From: Candidatus Poseidoniaceae archaeon
Lineage (GTDB): Archaea > Thermoplasmatota > Poseidoniia > Poseidoniales > Poseidoniaceae
Direction: 5' to 3'
NCBI GenBank assembly: GCA_016777125.1
Contig: JADHSC010000001.1
Span: 62,001 to 126,000, forward strand
Length of the DNA: 64,000 bases
Shown: positions 24,697 to 33,708 of the stretch, piece after piece
How positions within the stretch are numbered: position 1 is the first letter of the stretch
How the letters are laid out: the number at the start of each line of letters is the position of its first letter
The notes under the pieces: generated by a model
Databases searched by the model: none
Seen by the model: only the letters and a program-made list of their open reading frames with translations
Told to the model about the DNA's origin: nothing
Translations under genes and position numbers: made by a program

Positions 24697-26402
24697 CACA
24701 CATCACCTCCTACAAGGCCCCATGCCATCATTTGGGCAAGTGCTGTTCGAGTTAGACCAAACATTCTCGATCGTCCAACCATCCTTACATCAAGAATGCC
24801 TGCTTTGTGTAATCGATTACAAATCTGTGACAGTCTTGCTCGTTTAATGTTCAATTTCTCCAACAACTGTTTGTCGGAAGGAGATATCGTTCGTTGTTGA
24901 GCGAAAGAAACCACAATTGTCTCAGCGTTCGTGAGTGATGTCAGAACTTGGACTTTTAGAGGATGTTCTGCTTTATTGCCTATTTTGGGACGAGAAAGCG
25001 TTTGTAGGCTTTCTGCAAGCTTGTTCGAAACCGTATTATCGCCAGAAGGGGAAAGAAGTTTTGAGAGTAAATCGGTAAGCGTTTCCAACACCGATTGGTT
25101 TGGCAGGAGGGCGTTTTCTTCAACCATCTGTTGGTAGTCGGACTCGAAGGAATCGGGTATGAATTCTTCAGGTTCTTGAGCGTCTACAGCCTCTAAAATA
25201 TCTCCCTCAGAATCATCTAGTGGAGTAAGTGAGTCTTTGCTGACCCATAAGGAATTAGCACCATCGAGTTGTTTATACTCGCCTTCTGGTTCTTCTGCCT
25301 CATTTATGGATTGACTGGTCTGTTTCCAACGGCCTCTAAGTCCACCGAAGATACCAACTGGCCGGAGGGTTTCTTCAGTCACGTACGTATCTTCGATGGG
25401 GTCCTCTTTCTTTTCTTCAACAATTGGCTCTTCAAGTGATTCGAGATTGAGATCAAAACCCATGGTACCAGACATACCAGGCCCATCCTCCCACTCATCA
25501 GTGGTTTGGGCAACTGTTTCTACTTCTTGCTCAGGGATTTCCGATGATTCAAGTTCATCGAGTAGTTCCTCATCTTGATTGAAGAGGCTTGCATCAACTT
25601 CTTGAGGAGCGGGTGGAGGAATTTGTTCGATGACGGTCTGTTCTGCAATCGAACTCCTTGGTAATTCAGGTAACATCTGTCCATCAATTACTGCTCGTAG
25701 AACTTTGATAATTGATCCTGGATGACCGTTTCGGCTCGCAGCCAATACCTTTCCAGCTTCCTCTGTAGTCATCTGATAGGGTTCGTTTGAACACGTTGCA
25801 ATTCGACGTTCAACAAGGGCTTTTACACTGTCTACATCCAATTCCTGCATCAGTCGTACTTCAAAACGTTCTCTTATCTGTTCAGAGAGAAGAGATTTTT
25901 GATTTGGATTGACGGCAACAACAATCAATGCTGATAAGCGCTCGAAAAAGGGCATTGAGGCAAGTAAGCACGCCTCTAAAGAGGCAATATTGGCCATATC
26001 TGCATCAACTGATATTAACGGCAAGTAATTTCTTTTGCTGTGAAGAGAGGCTTCAAGTTCTCGTTCAAGTTTTTTATGATCATTTGGTGCTGTCGCATTA
26101 ACAACTTGGGAATAAATATCTCGTAGTAACTCCAAACCAGGGTTCATTGTATCGATTCGGTCAACATGGATGTGTAAATTTGTCTTCCCACCAATGCAAT
26201 TGACGAATGAAGTCTTTCCAGAACCATATTCACCTACAAGCAGAATCCTTCGAGAAGATTTGAATTGAATATTCTTCTCCATCTCTTCGAAGTATGAATG
26301 CCTTCCAACGAGAAGGTTGGAATCCTTTGCCAAGATAGCTCCATGAGAAAATGGGTCTTCTAGAAGACTTGGTAGTCGCAAATCAACCGTTCCAGTATGC
26401 AT
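24696..26402 (-). CDS. AAA-type ATPase with C-terminal winged helix
   Basis: This 568-residue protein has an AAA/STAND-like ATPase at about 20-270: P-loop LLVGEYGSGKTSFVN with GEYGSGKT at 57-64, a hydrophobic Walker B-like strand (LPLISVDADMANI) and an arginine-bearing segment (IRERFEVRLMQEL). Layout resembles Orc1/Cdc6-type ATPases but sequence is divergent. An acidic linker of about 200 residues follows, then a winged helix near 505-565 (SDKQLLEKLNIKRARLSQIC, ending GRSRMFGLT). It may be a DNA-binding regulator or a replication-related switch. ATG 26402 fits better than 26438. It leads the propeller and DUF357 genes and is divergent from HMG-CoA reductase. Confidence 0.68.
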   Translation of the reverse strand: MHTGTVDLRLPSLLEDPFSHGAILAKDSNLLVGRHSYFEEMEKNIQFKSSRRILLVGEYGSGKTSFVNCIGGKTNLHIHVDRIDTMNPGLELLRDIYSQVVNATAPNDHKKLERELEASLHSKRNYLPLISVDADMANIASLEACLLASMPFFERLSALIVVAVNPNQKSLLSEQIRERFEVRLMQELDVDSVKALVERRIATCSNEPYQMTTEEAGKVLAASRNGHPGSIIKVLRAVIDGQMLPELPRSSIAEQTVIEQIPPPAPQEVDASLFNQDEELLDELESSEIPEQEVETVAQTTDEWEDGPGMSGTMGFDLNLESLEEPIVEEKKEDPIEDTYVTEETLRPVGIFGGLRGRWKQTSQSINEAEEPEGEYKQLDGANSLWVSKDSLTPLDDSEGDILEAVDAQEPEEFIPDSFESDYQQMVEENALLPNQSVLETLTDLLSKLLSPSGDNTVSNKLAESLQTLSRPKIGNKAEHPLKVQVLTSLTNAETIVVSFAQQRTISPSDKQLLEKLNIKRARLSQICNRLHKAGILDVRMVGRSRMFGLTRTALAQMMAWGLVGGDV

Positions 26403-26493
26403 GTACGAGCAACTTCGAACAAGTATATGACCTTTCATGGAATTTGAGGCTATGAGAGACCTGTTAGGATACGTTAATCAATTCACGGGAATC

Positions 26494-26499
26494 TATAAA
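26494..26499 (+). promoter_or_regulatory. TATA box of the HMG-CoA reductase gene
   Basis: TATAAA here, preceded by CGGGAATC as a possible BRE, predicts a transcription start near 26522, among the GCGTTAA repeats and about 100 bases before the start codon. Confidence 0.5.
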
Positions 26500-26506
26500 C
26501 AGCCCT

Positions 26507-26564
26507 CGTTAACGCATCATTGACGCTTTTTTAACGCGTTAATTAAGGCGTTAAACGCGTTAAC
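26507..26564. promoter_or_regulatory. Cluster of GCGTTAA / TTAACGC repeats (candidate operator)
   Basis: CGTTAACG is at 26507-26514, a perfect 12-bp palindrome TTAACGCGTTAA at 26531-26542, a one-mismatch copy TTAAGGCGTTAA at 26543-26554, and ACGCGTTAAC at 26555-26564. GCGTTAA occurs at 26536, 26548 and 26557. A further lone CGTTAA is at 26472. The cluster covers the predicted transcription start of the HMG-CoA reductase gene, fitting a multi-site repressor; it could also serve the divergent ATPase gene. Confidence 0.55.
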
Positions 26565-26619
26565 TTGTTCCGATTGGTTGATGTTTCAAGAACATCTGGC
26601 TTGTACGAGGAGAGAGACT

Positions 26620-27915
26620 ATGCCTGTCAATAACAGCCGCTTGAAAGGATTCTACAAACTGTCTGTCATTGAACGGCGCCAACTTATTGCTGAAAGCTCC
26701 AATCTTCTCCCTGAACAAGTTGCTGCGTTAGCGAAAAACGGTGAACTGGACGACAACGCAGCAGATCGAATGATTGAGAATGTCATCGGAACGATGTCAC
26801 TCCCAGTCGGTGTTGCTACAAACTTCATTATCGACAAAAAGCACTACGTTATCCCATTTTGTCTTGAAGAATCAAGCGTTGTCGCTGCTGCATCGAACAT
26901 GGCTAAGCGTTGTCATGTGCATGGAGGTTTTACATCAAGCAATGATGGACCAATGATGATCGCTCAAATTCAACTCCTAGATATTGATGATCATGAAAAA
27001 GCAAAGCAAGGAGTTCTTGAGAATAAGGACACCTTAATCAAATTGGCAAACAGCTTACCGTCGACCATGGTCCGCCTAGGAGGGGGGTGCAAAGAAATCA
27101 CAACTCGAAGCATAGAAACCCTCTCGGGAAAGATGTTTATTGTCCATATTCATGTCGATTGCAGAGATGCAATGGGGGCAAACGCCGTCAATACAATGGC
27201 TGAACTCCTGGCACCAGAACTCGAACGAATAACCAATGGAAGGGCTTTGTTACGGATTCTAAGCAATCTAGCCACAGAACGGCTTGCACGAGTAAGGGCT
27301 ACGTTCACTCCGGAAGAAATTAGTAACTCTGGTGAAAAACTCGATGGTTCTAAAATCATTGAAGGCATACTTGAGGCATACCATTTTGCAGTTGCAGACC
27401 CATACAGGGCTGCAACACATAACAAAGGCGTCATGAACGGCATATCAGCCGTAGCTGTAGCATGTGGCCAAGATTGGAGAGCCATCGAAGCAGGCTGTCA
27501 TGCATATGTTGCCTATTCACAAGGTAGATATGGATCAATGACTCACTGGGAACTTGATTCGGATGGTAATCTGGTTGGTTCCATTGAGACGCCTATGGCG
27601 GTTGGGATTGTTGGAGGTGCTTCCAAAGTGCATCCTGTTGCCCGAACCAACCTCGAAATTCTCGGTGTTGAATCTGCTCAAGAACTCGCTTCAGTGATGG
27701 CTGCAGCAGGACTTGCTCAGAATCTAGGAGCCCTTAGAGCACTTGCTACAAGCGGGATACAAAAGGGGCACATGAGACTCCATGCGAGGAATATGGCCGT
27801 CAGTGCTGGTGCAGAAGGTAAAGAAATAGAGGATGTAGCGAAACTCTTGATTGAACACGAAGGGCCAATTACTCAGACAAAAGTTTCAGAAATACTTGAA
27901 ACGTATCGTGCTTGA
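26620..27915 (+). CDS. mvaA: Class II (bacterial-type) HMG-CoA reductase
   Basis: This 431-residue enzyme reduces HMG-CoA to mevalonate, the committed step of archaeal lipid isoprenoid synthesis. It resembles the Pseudomonas mevalonii enzyme: RLKGFYKLSVIERRQL at the start, MIENVIGTMSLPVGVATNF with the catalytic Glu, HNKGVMNG with Lys, CGQDWRAIEAGCHAY with Asp and GHMRLHARN with His, so the four catalytic residues are all present. Class II reductases are known from Thermoplasmata and Archaeoglobus and were probably acquired from bacteria. ATG 26620 follows GAGGAGA by six bases; earlier in-frame starts at 26578/26581 lack family residues. It ends one base before the converging scpB stop. Confidence 0.93.
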   Translation: MPVNNSRLKGFYKLSVIERRQLIAESSNLLPEQVAALAKNGELDDNAADRMIENVIGTMSLPVGVATNFIIDKKHYVIPFCLEESSVVAAASNMAKRCHVHGGFTSSNDGPMMIAQIQLLDIDDHEKAKQGVLENKDTLIKLANSLPSTMVRLGGGCKEITTRSIETLSGKMFIVHIHVDCRDAMGANAVNTMAELLAPELERITNGRALLRILSNLATERLARVRATFTPEEISNSGEKLDGSKIIEGILEAYHFAVADPYRAATHNKGVMNGISAVAVACGQDWRAIEAGCHAYVAYSQGRYGSMTHWELDSDGNLVGSIETPMAVGIVGGASKVHPVARTNLEILGVESAQELASVMAAAGLAQNLGALRALATSGIQKGHMRLHARNMAVSAGAEGKEIEDVAKLLIEHEGPITQTKVSEILETYRA

Positions 27916-28518
27916 TCACTCTTCTTCCAAAGGCAACGTGGCCTGAATAAGGCCATCTTCACCAACTTCTTGCAGTGCATCAACATCTTCCATTCCATCG
28001 AATAGACCTGCATCAGTAACTTGTTCTCTGAACCATTTCCGTACTTTTCGAAGGTCGGTATGTGGGCAGCCAAAGGCTTCTGAAAAGCGACGCGTAGTCG
28101 TTAAGCGACGAGTGTTGCCTTCCTTTCTTCTTTGAATCATTCCGTATTGAGCAAGTTCTCGAACGTAATCATACGCTTTTTGACCAAGTAATTCTACGAG
28201 CCTTGATTGATGCATTGGTTGATGGTATGCGATCAATGCAGCAGCCTTGAGCAACTTCTTCGGCATGTCTGTCTTGGTACTTGCAGGAAGATGTTCTGAA
28301 ACCTCATTACGAACCTCCATTGCCCATTTACCACCGATTTCGACAAGCCGTAATGCACCGCCTCGTCTTCGCTTCATAGTACCTTGAAGAGTATTCAACG
28401 ATTCTGTAATCTCTTCCGACTCATATCCGAGAGATTCTGCGAGTTCAGAGATTGACATCGATTTACCAGAACCGAATAAGGTGGCTTCCAAGAGGGTTTC
28501 TAATGCTAATTCTGTCAT
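27916..28518 (-). CDS. scpB: Segregation and condensation protein B
   Basis: This 200-residue protein is the winged-helix partner of the ScpA kleisin in SMC condensin. Two winged helices are visible: ALETLLEATLFGSGKSMSIS with ELAESLGYESEEI in the first, and KKLLKAAALIAYHQPMHQSR with LVELLGQKAYDYVREL and GNTRRLTTTRRFSEAFG in the second. It is the last gene of smc-scpA-scpB; the start lies nine bases after scpA, and GGTGATG overlaps the ATG as ribosome-binding match. ScpB is present in only part of the archaea. Confidence 0.9.
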   Translation of the reverse strand: MTELALETLLEATLFGSGKSMSISELAESLGYESEEITESLNTLQGTMKRRRGGALRLVEIGGKWAMEVRNEVSEHLPASTKTDMPKKLLKAAALIAYHQPMHQSRLVELLGQKAYDYVRELAQYGMIQRRKEGNTRRLTTTRRFSEAFGCPHTDLRKVRKWFREQVTDAGLFDGMEDVDALQEVGEDGLIQATLPLEEE

Positions 28519-28527
28519 TTCATCACC

Positions 28528-29703
28528 TCATTCAACAAGCCAGTCAAGGTTTTCATCGATCTTATGTTCTTCATGGAGAAGTTCTTTCTCCCTCTTCAGG
28601 CGCTGCTTTTCTTCTGCCTCACGTGCCTTCTCAGCCCTTAATTGCAATCTCTCAGCATGGAGCATAGAACCAGTTTTGGCATCTTCACGTTTTGTTAGAG
28701 ACACTTCATCCTCTTCCTGACTGGCTTCGATAACTTCAGAAAAAGTGCCTAATTGTGGCCATAGATCTTCAATCATAATGACGTCAGTAACCCCATTTCC
28801 TTGCGTAATGGAGGCTATCCCCTTGTGAGTGAGGAACAATCCGGCAATGAATGAACTCACCTTCGCATCCTTTTCATAACCTTCAGGAATTACTCCGAAT
28901 GTCAATTCTAAGATCGGTCGTAGAGCGTTCATCACTTCTGAAAGAGGAACATTATCTGATTCCATTGATTGAGTTGTTTGACGAAGAGCTGCCCAGCATC
29001 GCTCAATATCGCCATCTAGATCTTCATTGTGCATCCGTCCTCCAACATTTGAAAGCATGTCTTCTAATTCGACTGCATGCGCAACTCTATTCTCCTCACG
29101 TTGTTTAATCGCGTCAGCATCATCTGCAGCATCCTTTAGTGCCGATAGAAGTTCACCTAATGTGACAGGACGACCTTCTTCACGACGTACTCGTTCATCA
29201 AAAAGCCCTGCAAGTACATCGTCAGCATCACCTTGGAGAACAGTGTTGGTAAAGTGAAATTCTTGGTCATCATACTCTGCTTCCCAACCGAAATCAAACC
29301 CTGTATCCCATTCGTCCCCTTGATCTTGATACTGTACACGATCGAAGAGTAGAGCAGCTTGATGATGAAGCACTTCCCAAGCCATACGAATAAGTCGGCC
29401 ACAGGCAGGTAAATCCAAATTACTCGCCTGAGATTTCACCCGCTTTGTAAATTGTTTCAGGAAACTGGTCAAATCAATGTCCCAGGCATCTAATCCTTCA
29501 CTACCAACCAAAGACATGACTAAAGCTACGCTTCTGTCAAAGGGGTCGTCAAGTGTTTGATGTTCAGCCTCTTCAGTCTGAGCAATCATCATGATTCTGT
29601 CTGCATAAGCGTTGATTCCTTCAAGGTCATCATCTCCACTTTGGAGCAATTGATCGATGACATCCTGGCGAAGGAACCATTGATCTAGACCTTTTTGACT
29701 CAC
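28528..29703 (-). CDS. scpA: ScpA-like kleisin
   Basis: This 391-residue protein is the probable kleisin of the SMC complex. The N-terminal region contains the ScpA-type helix (AWDIDLTSFLKQFTKRVKSQ followed by LDLPACGRLIRMAWEVLHHQ). The C-terminal region has a winged helix pattern (VSSFIAGLFLTHKGIASITQ, then MIEDLWPQLG). It is longer than bacterial ScpA (about 250 residues), with a central insertion and a highly charged C-terminal coiled tail (ERLQLRAEKAREAEEKQRLK). Assignment rests mostly on its place between smc and scpB, with ten and nine base spacings. Confidence 0.82.
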   Translation of the reverse strand: MSQKGLDQWFLRQDVIDQLLQSGDDDLEGINAYADRIMMIAQTEEAEHQTLDDPFDRSVALVMSLVGSEGLDAWDIDLTSFLKQFTKRVKSQASNLDLPACGRLIRMAWEVLHHQAALLFDRVQYQDQGDEWDTGFDFGWEAEYDDQEFHFTNTVLQGDADDVLAGLFDERVRREEGRPVTLGELLSALKDAADDADAIKQREENRVAHAVELEDMLSNVGGRMHNEDLDGDIERCWAALRQTTQSMESDNVPLSEVMNALRPILELTFGVIPEGYEKDAKVSSFIAGLFLTHKGIASITQGNGVTDVIMIEDLWPQLGTFSEVIEASQEEDEVSLTKREDAKTGSMLHAERLQLRAEKAREAEEKQRLKREKELLHEEHKIDENLDWLVE

Positions 29704-29713
29704 TAAAATCGCC

Positions 29714-32700
29714 TCATTCAGCCTTTTCTATAGAGGATTCATTTTGTTCTTCTTCATCCTTTGATGCAATTGATTCTACGAGTTTTGCTCGCTCTTCAAT
29801 ATCCTCATTCGTTTCAAGTGTACGTTCGGTCAGAGAAGCAATGCTTTCATCCTCAACCATGTGCTTTAACAAGCCACCAAGGCTTTGTGGAGCGGGAAGT
29901 GGTTCTGGAACTGTTGGCATTTCTGCAAGCCCTTTTTGCTCTTCTTCTGCTCGCTTCTGATTGGTTGCTGCTGCTGTTTCGGCTTCCTTGAGAGCTTGTT
30001 CTCCGAGAGCAATTGCTTGCTCCTGGTCGAAATCCACGATCCTTCGGCTGCACCCATCTCCACCGTGGGTTATTCCAATGTGATGATCAGCGAGTTGCAG
30101 CGAGACCTTTCTGAGTGTGACCATGATGAATTGTGCACGCTTACTGCGCTCACGGCACATCTTAGCGATACATTCCGCATTTACACTGTCAAGATTCTGG
30201 TCGACTTCATCAAAGTAATAGAACGGACTTGGATCATAATCTTGAATTGCGAAGATAAGTGCCAAAGCAGCAACAGATTGTTCACCACCAGATAATTGAT
30301 GTCGAGTAACATTTGATGACTTTCCTTTCGGCTGAGCCCATAGTTCAAGACCACCTTTGAATGGTTCATCCTTATTCTCAAGGTATAATTCGCCGCGACC
30401 ACCATTACTGACAGCCTTGTACACCTTCTTGAAGTTCTCATTGACCTTTTCGAGGACTGCAATCAAGCGAATCTTACGTTGTTCTTCTAAGCGTTCTGCA
30501 ACTTCAATCAACTGTTTCTTGCGATCTCTGAGTTTCTTGAAGTCACCGTCCATAGCATTCAATCGCTCTTCTACGGCATCATATTGTTCGATAGCACGCA
30601 TATTGACCATTCCAAACTCTTCCAAGCGTCGTTCAAGTCGACGAATTCTACGGTCGATATCTGCAACACTGTCAAGCACTGTTCCTTCTTCCGCAGGCTC
30701 AATTCCAGTTGCACCCATGTCCATTTCTACACCATGGAGTTCCTGTCGCTTTTGTTGAATAGTACGTTCAAATTCGGAAGAGAGATTACGGTGGCTTCGG
30801 GCTTGGTTGGCTTTTTGAGTCAAAGAGGAATTAAGACCTGCACGCTCTTCAACCAGTTCCAATCGCTCATCTTCAAGCCCCTTATTCTCCTCAAGATATT
30901 GGGCACGTTCTGCTTCCTTTTCTGCAAGAGCAGCCCCATTGGTTTGAATTGACGCTTTCAATGTGATAACAGATTCAGCTCTCGTTGAAAGGCCTGTTTT
31001 AAGTTGTGAAATACGTTCTTTCTCGCCATCAGCACTGTTTGTAAGTAAATCTTTACGTTCAGATGCACCTTTCAAGGTAACTTCTGCATTCGAACGAATC
31101 CCTTCGGCCTTGGTACGCTTAACAGTTGATTCGTGCAACCGATCTTTCAAATGCTGGGGACTTGCATCTTCAAGTGCATTGTGGGCATTCTTACGGACAA
31201 TCTCAGCATCAGCCACACTGCATTCAGCAGTATCCAGCGCTTCCAGTTGAACACCTCCAAGGGCTTCAAGGGCTTGCAGTTGTTCTTTTAATCTCCTTAC
31301 ATCACCAATTAATGTCGCGTGAGTTTTCTTGAATGTTGAAAGTTCTGCACGAAGTGTCTCTCTCTTGAGAGTCCCTTCTTCATTGGCAAGTTCATTGATT
31401 TGATTTCGCAATGATTTCTGTTCAGCACGTACATCGACCAGTGCTGCAGATACAGTGTCTGACATAAGCCGAAGACGTTCAATCTCTGATGAGAGACGCT
31501 CGACTTCTTTTGCACCTGCAATTCCTCCGCCAAATCCGACGGACATACGTGCACGTGAGCCTCCGACCATTGCCCCACCAGCTTCGGTTATGTCTCCCCT
31601 CATTGTTACAAGTCGGACTCCACCCATGTTTTGGCGGGCGATTTCCATGCTGTCAACGATGAGAGTATTTCGAAGAGCGAATTTGATTGCTGCATCGATT
31701 CGTGGATCATATTCGAGAAGTTCGTATGCAAATCCGATAACTCCTGGCTTTCTAGCAACCATCATTGCTTTTCCACCGGCTCGGTTTGCGGTTAATTTAT
31801 TCAGTGGAAGGAAGGTTGCTCTACCTGCTTTACGCTGAGCAAGCCAACGAATGGCTTCTGCTGCAACTTGGTCAGAATCGACCACAACAGAGGTCATAGC
31901 ACCGCCAAATGCAGTTGCGAGAGCCGTTTCATGTTCAGCATTGATTGGACCACATAGTTCTGCAATGGTACCGATAACGCCTCGTAATTCGCCACGATCT
32001 CGTGCTCCTAGCACTGCTGCGGCTCCTCCTGCCATTCCTTTGGAATTTGATTTTGATTCGAGTTCTGCCCTAGCGGAACGGAGTTGACGCTCTGTTTCAG
32101 TCATTCTCCGTTCAATTGCTGCGTTTTCCTCGAGTAACCTTGATTCTGCATTCTCTGAATCGATGATTCCTTGTGTTAAAGAAGAACGATCAACCTTCTT
32201 TCCTGAACCGCTAGCGGCTTTGAATTCAGCTTCTTTTTCTTCAAGTTCAAGTCTCGATTCTTCGAATTTTTCTTCTGCTTCCCCAAGAGAAGATGCGATG
32301 ATTTCGACTTGGGCAGCAGTTCTATCAACTTCTGATTGTGCTGCTGCAACTGCTTTTTTGGCTTCTTCAAGCGTCTCAATTGCATCTCCTAGTGCCCTGT
32401 TAAGTTCCGCATTGGTTTTACCTGAACCTTCGAGAAGTGAACGCACTTCATCTTCCTCAGATTGTGCTTCAACCAACATTCTCTCGCATTCTTCAAGTTG
32501 AGCCTTACTGGTTTTGACTTCTGTAAGCAACAATTCGAGAGCATTGGCCGCTTCATTGTAGCGTTCAAGTGAGATTTCAAGTTCTTCATTATCATCAATA
32601 TCTGCTTGTTTGGCATCTTCAATACGATCTTTATCTCTGTCGACTTGAACCCGCAAACTGTGAATGGCTTGAGAGAGCGCATTGCCGTCTCCACCGAGTA

Positions 32701-33583
32701 GGTCATCGATTTGTTTCTGGATTTCACCAATCCGGTCATCCAATCTGACAAGTGTTTTACTCCCTTCTTTGACTTCCTCTTCCAGAAGCGAGGCTTCTTC
32801 CACATACCGAAGTTGTTCTTCGATTTGGTGTTGAAGTTCAAATTGTAAACTTGCATACATGGCTTGATATCGTTGAGAACGGGAAAGAGTGAGTTCATCG
32901 GTAATCGACTGAGCCTTAACAGCAATCTTCCGCTCTTCCGAGAGTTCCTTTAGGCGAATTTGTTGCTCTTCTTGAAGCATACCAATTCGTTCAAGATAAG
33001 AATCCACATTGTCCTGTTGTTTCTTGGCTTTACGAATTTCATCATCATAGGAGGTCACACCAGCAACTCCATCCAGGACTTTGCGACGTTCAATCGGAGT
33101 CATTCGAGCCAATCCTGTTACGTCACCTTGAAGAACAATATTGTAGCCATCAGGACGTGCATTTGCAGCATTGAGTAAACGGTGGAACGATTTCTGAGAA
33201 CTTTCTTCTCCGTCGAGTAAGTATGATGAAACGACGTTATCTGAGGCTGTTAATCGAATCGATCGAGTCATGCGAACTTCATCGTTTTCGATTGGGAGGC
33301 GTCGTCTTCCGTTTGAGAGAACAGGGTTTCCGAACACCAATGTAACTGTACAATTACGAGCAGGTTTGTATCCTTCAGCACCATTGAACATCAACTGCTT
33401 TGTGTTTTGAGCACGAATGGTACGAGTCGATTTAGGCCCCAAAACAAATTGGATGCCATCTCCACAGTTTGACTTCCCAGAGCCATTAGGACCTGTAATC
33501 GCTGAAAAGCCACGATCAAGAGGTATTACTACCTCTCCACGAAACGATTTGAAGTTCTCCATTTCAAGTGCTTTTAGAAACAT
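29714..33583 (-). CDS. smc: Chromosome segregation ATPase SMC
   Basis: This 1289-residue protein is the condensin ATPase. Walker A is GPNGSGKS at 31-38, after the family start MFLKALEMENFKSF. Two long coiled coils surround a hinge at about 520-690 (LRGVIGTIAELCGPINAEHE through ITEAGGAMVGGSRAR). The C-terminal head has signature LSGGEQSVAALALIFAI and Walker B FYYFDEVDQNLD. The D-loop and signature are intact. About 95 acidic, Glu/Ala-rich residues extend past the head, unusual compared with the ~1180-residue norm. It leads the operon smc-scpA-scpB, where it forms the DNA-entrapping ring. Confidence 0.95.
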   Translation of the reverse strand: MFLKALEMENFKSFRGEVVIPLDRGFSAITGPNGSGKSNCGDGIQFVLGPKSTRTIRAQNTKQLMFNGAEGYKPARNCTVTLVFGNPVLSNGRRRLPIENDEVRMTRSIRLTASDNVVSSYLLDGEESSQKSFHRLLNAANARPDGYNIVLQGDVTGLARMTPIERRKVLDGVAGVTSYDDEIRKAKKQQDNVDSYLERIGMLQEEQQIRLKELSEERKIAVKAQSITDELTLSRSQRYQAMYASLQFELQHQIEEQLRYVEEASLLEEEVKEGSKTLVRLDDRIGEIQKQIDDLLGGDGNALSQAIHSLRVQVDRDKDRIEDAKQADIDDNEELEISLERYNEAANALELLLTEVKTSKAQLEECERMLVEAQSEEDEVRSLLEGSGKTNAELNRALGDAIETLEEAKKAVAAAQSEVDRTAAQVEIIASSLGEAEEKFEESRLELEEKEAEFKAASGSGKKVDRSSLTQGIIDSENAESRLLEENAAIERRMTETERQLRSARAELESKSNSKGMAGGAAAVLGARDRGELRGVIGTIAELCGPINAEHETALATAFGGAMTSVVVDSDQVAAEAIRWLAQRKAGRATFLPLNKLTANRAGGKAMMVARKPGVIGFAYELLEYDPRIDAAIKFALRNTLIVDSMEIARQNMGGVRLVTMRGDITEAGGAMVGGSRARMSVGFGGGIAGAKEVERLSSEIERLRLMSDTVSAALVDVRAEQKSLRNQINELANEEGTLKRETLRAELSTFKKTHATLIGDVRRLKEQLQALEALGGVQLEALDTAECSVADAEIVRKNAHNALEDASPQHLKDRLHESTVKRTKAEGIRSNAEVTLKGASERKDLLTNSADGEKERISQLKTGLSTRAESVITLKASIQTNGAALAEKEAERAQYLEENKGLEDERLELVEERAGLNSSLTQKANQARSHRNLSSEFERTIQQKRQELHGVEMDMGATGIEPAEEGTVLDSVADIDRRIRRLERRLEEFGMVNMRAIEQYDAVEERLNAMDGDFKKLRDRKKQLIEVAERLEEQRKIRLIAVLEKVNENFKKVYKAVSNGGRGELYLENKDEPFKGGLELWAQPKGKSSNVTRHQLSGGEQSVAALALIFAIQDYDPSPFYYFDEVDQNLDSVNAECIAKMCRERSKRAQFIMVTLRKVSLQLADHHIGITHGGDGCSRRIVDFDQEQAIALGEQALKEAETAAATNQKRAEEEQKGLAEMPTVPEPLPAPQSLGGLLKHMVEDESIASLTERTLETNEDIEERAKLVESIASKDEEEQNESSIEKAE

Positions 33584-33708
33584 CCCAATCCCTCTGCCAG
33601 ATATTTCACTGACCTTAACGCGAACACCGTTCGCCGAGGGGATTTAAACAATAGGTTGATTATACGTCCGAGGCACACGTTTGGTAGCAGTAAAAATGGT
33701 GCCGTATC

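Noticed and set aside
32389..32925. 178-codon open frame inside smc
   Set aside because: Frame shadow of the long coiled-coil coding sequence; lysine/asparagine-rich without motifs.
29714..33583. Rad50-like protein instead of SMC
   Set aside because: The hinge is a globular SMC hinge without a CxxC zinc hook, and scpA/scpB follow.
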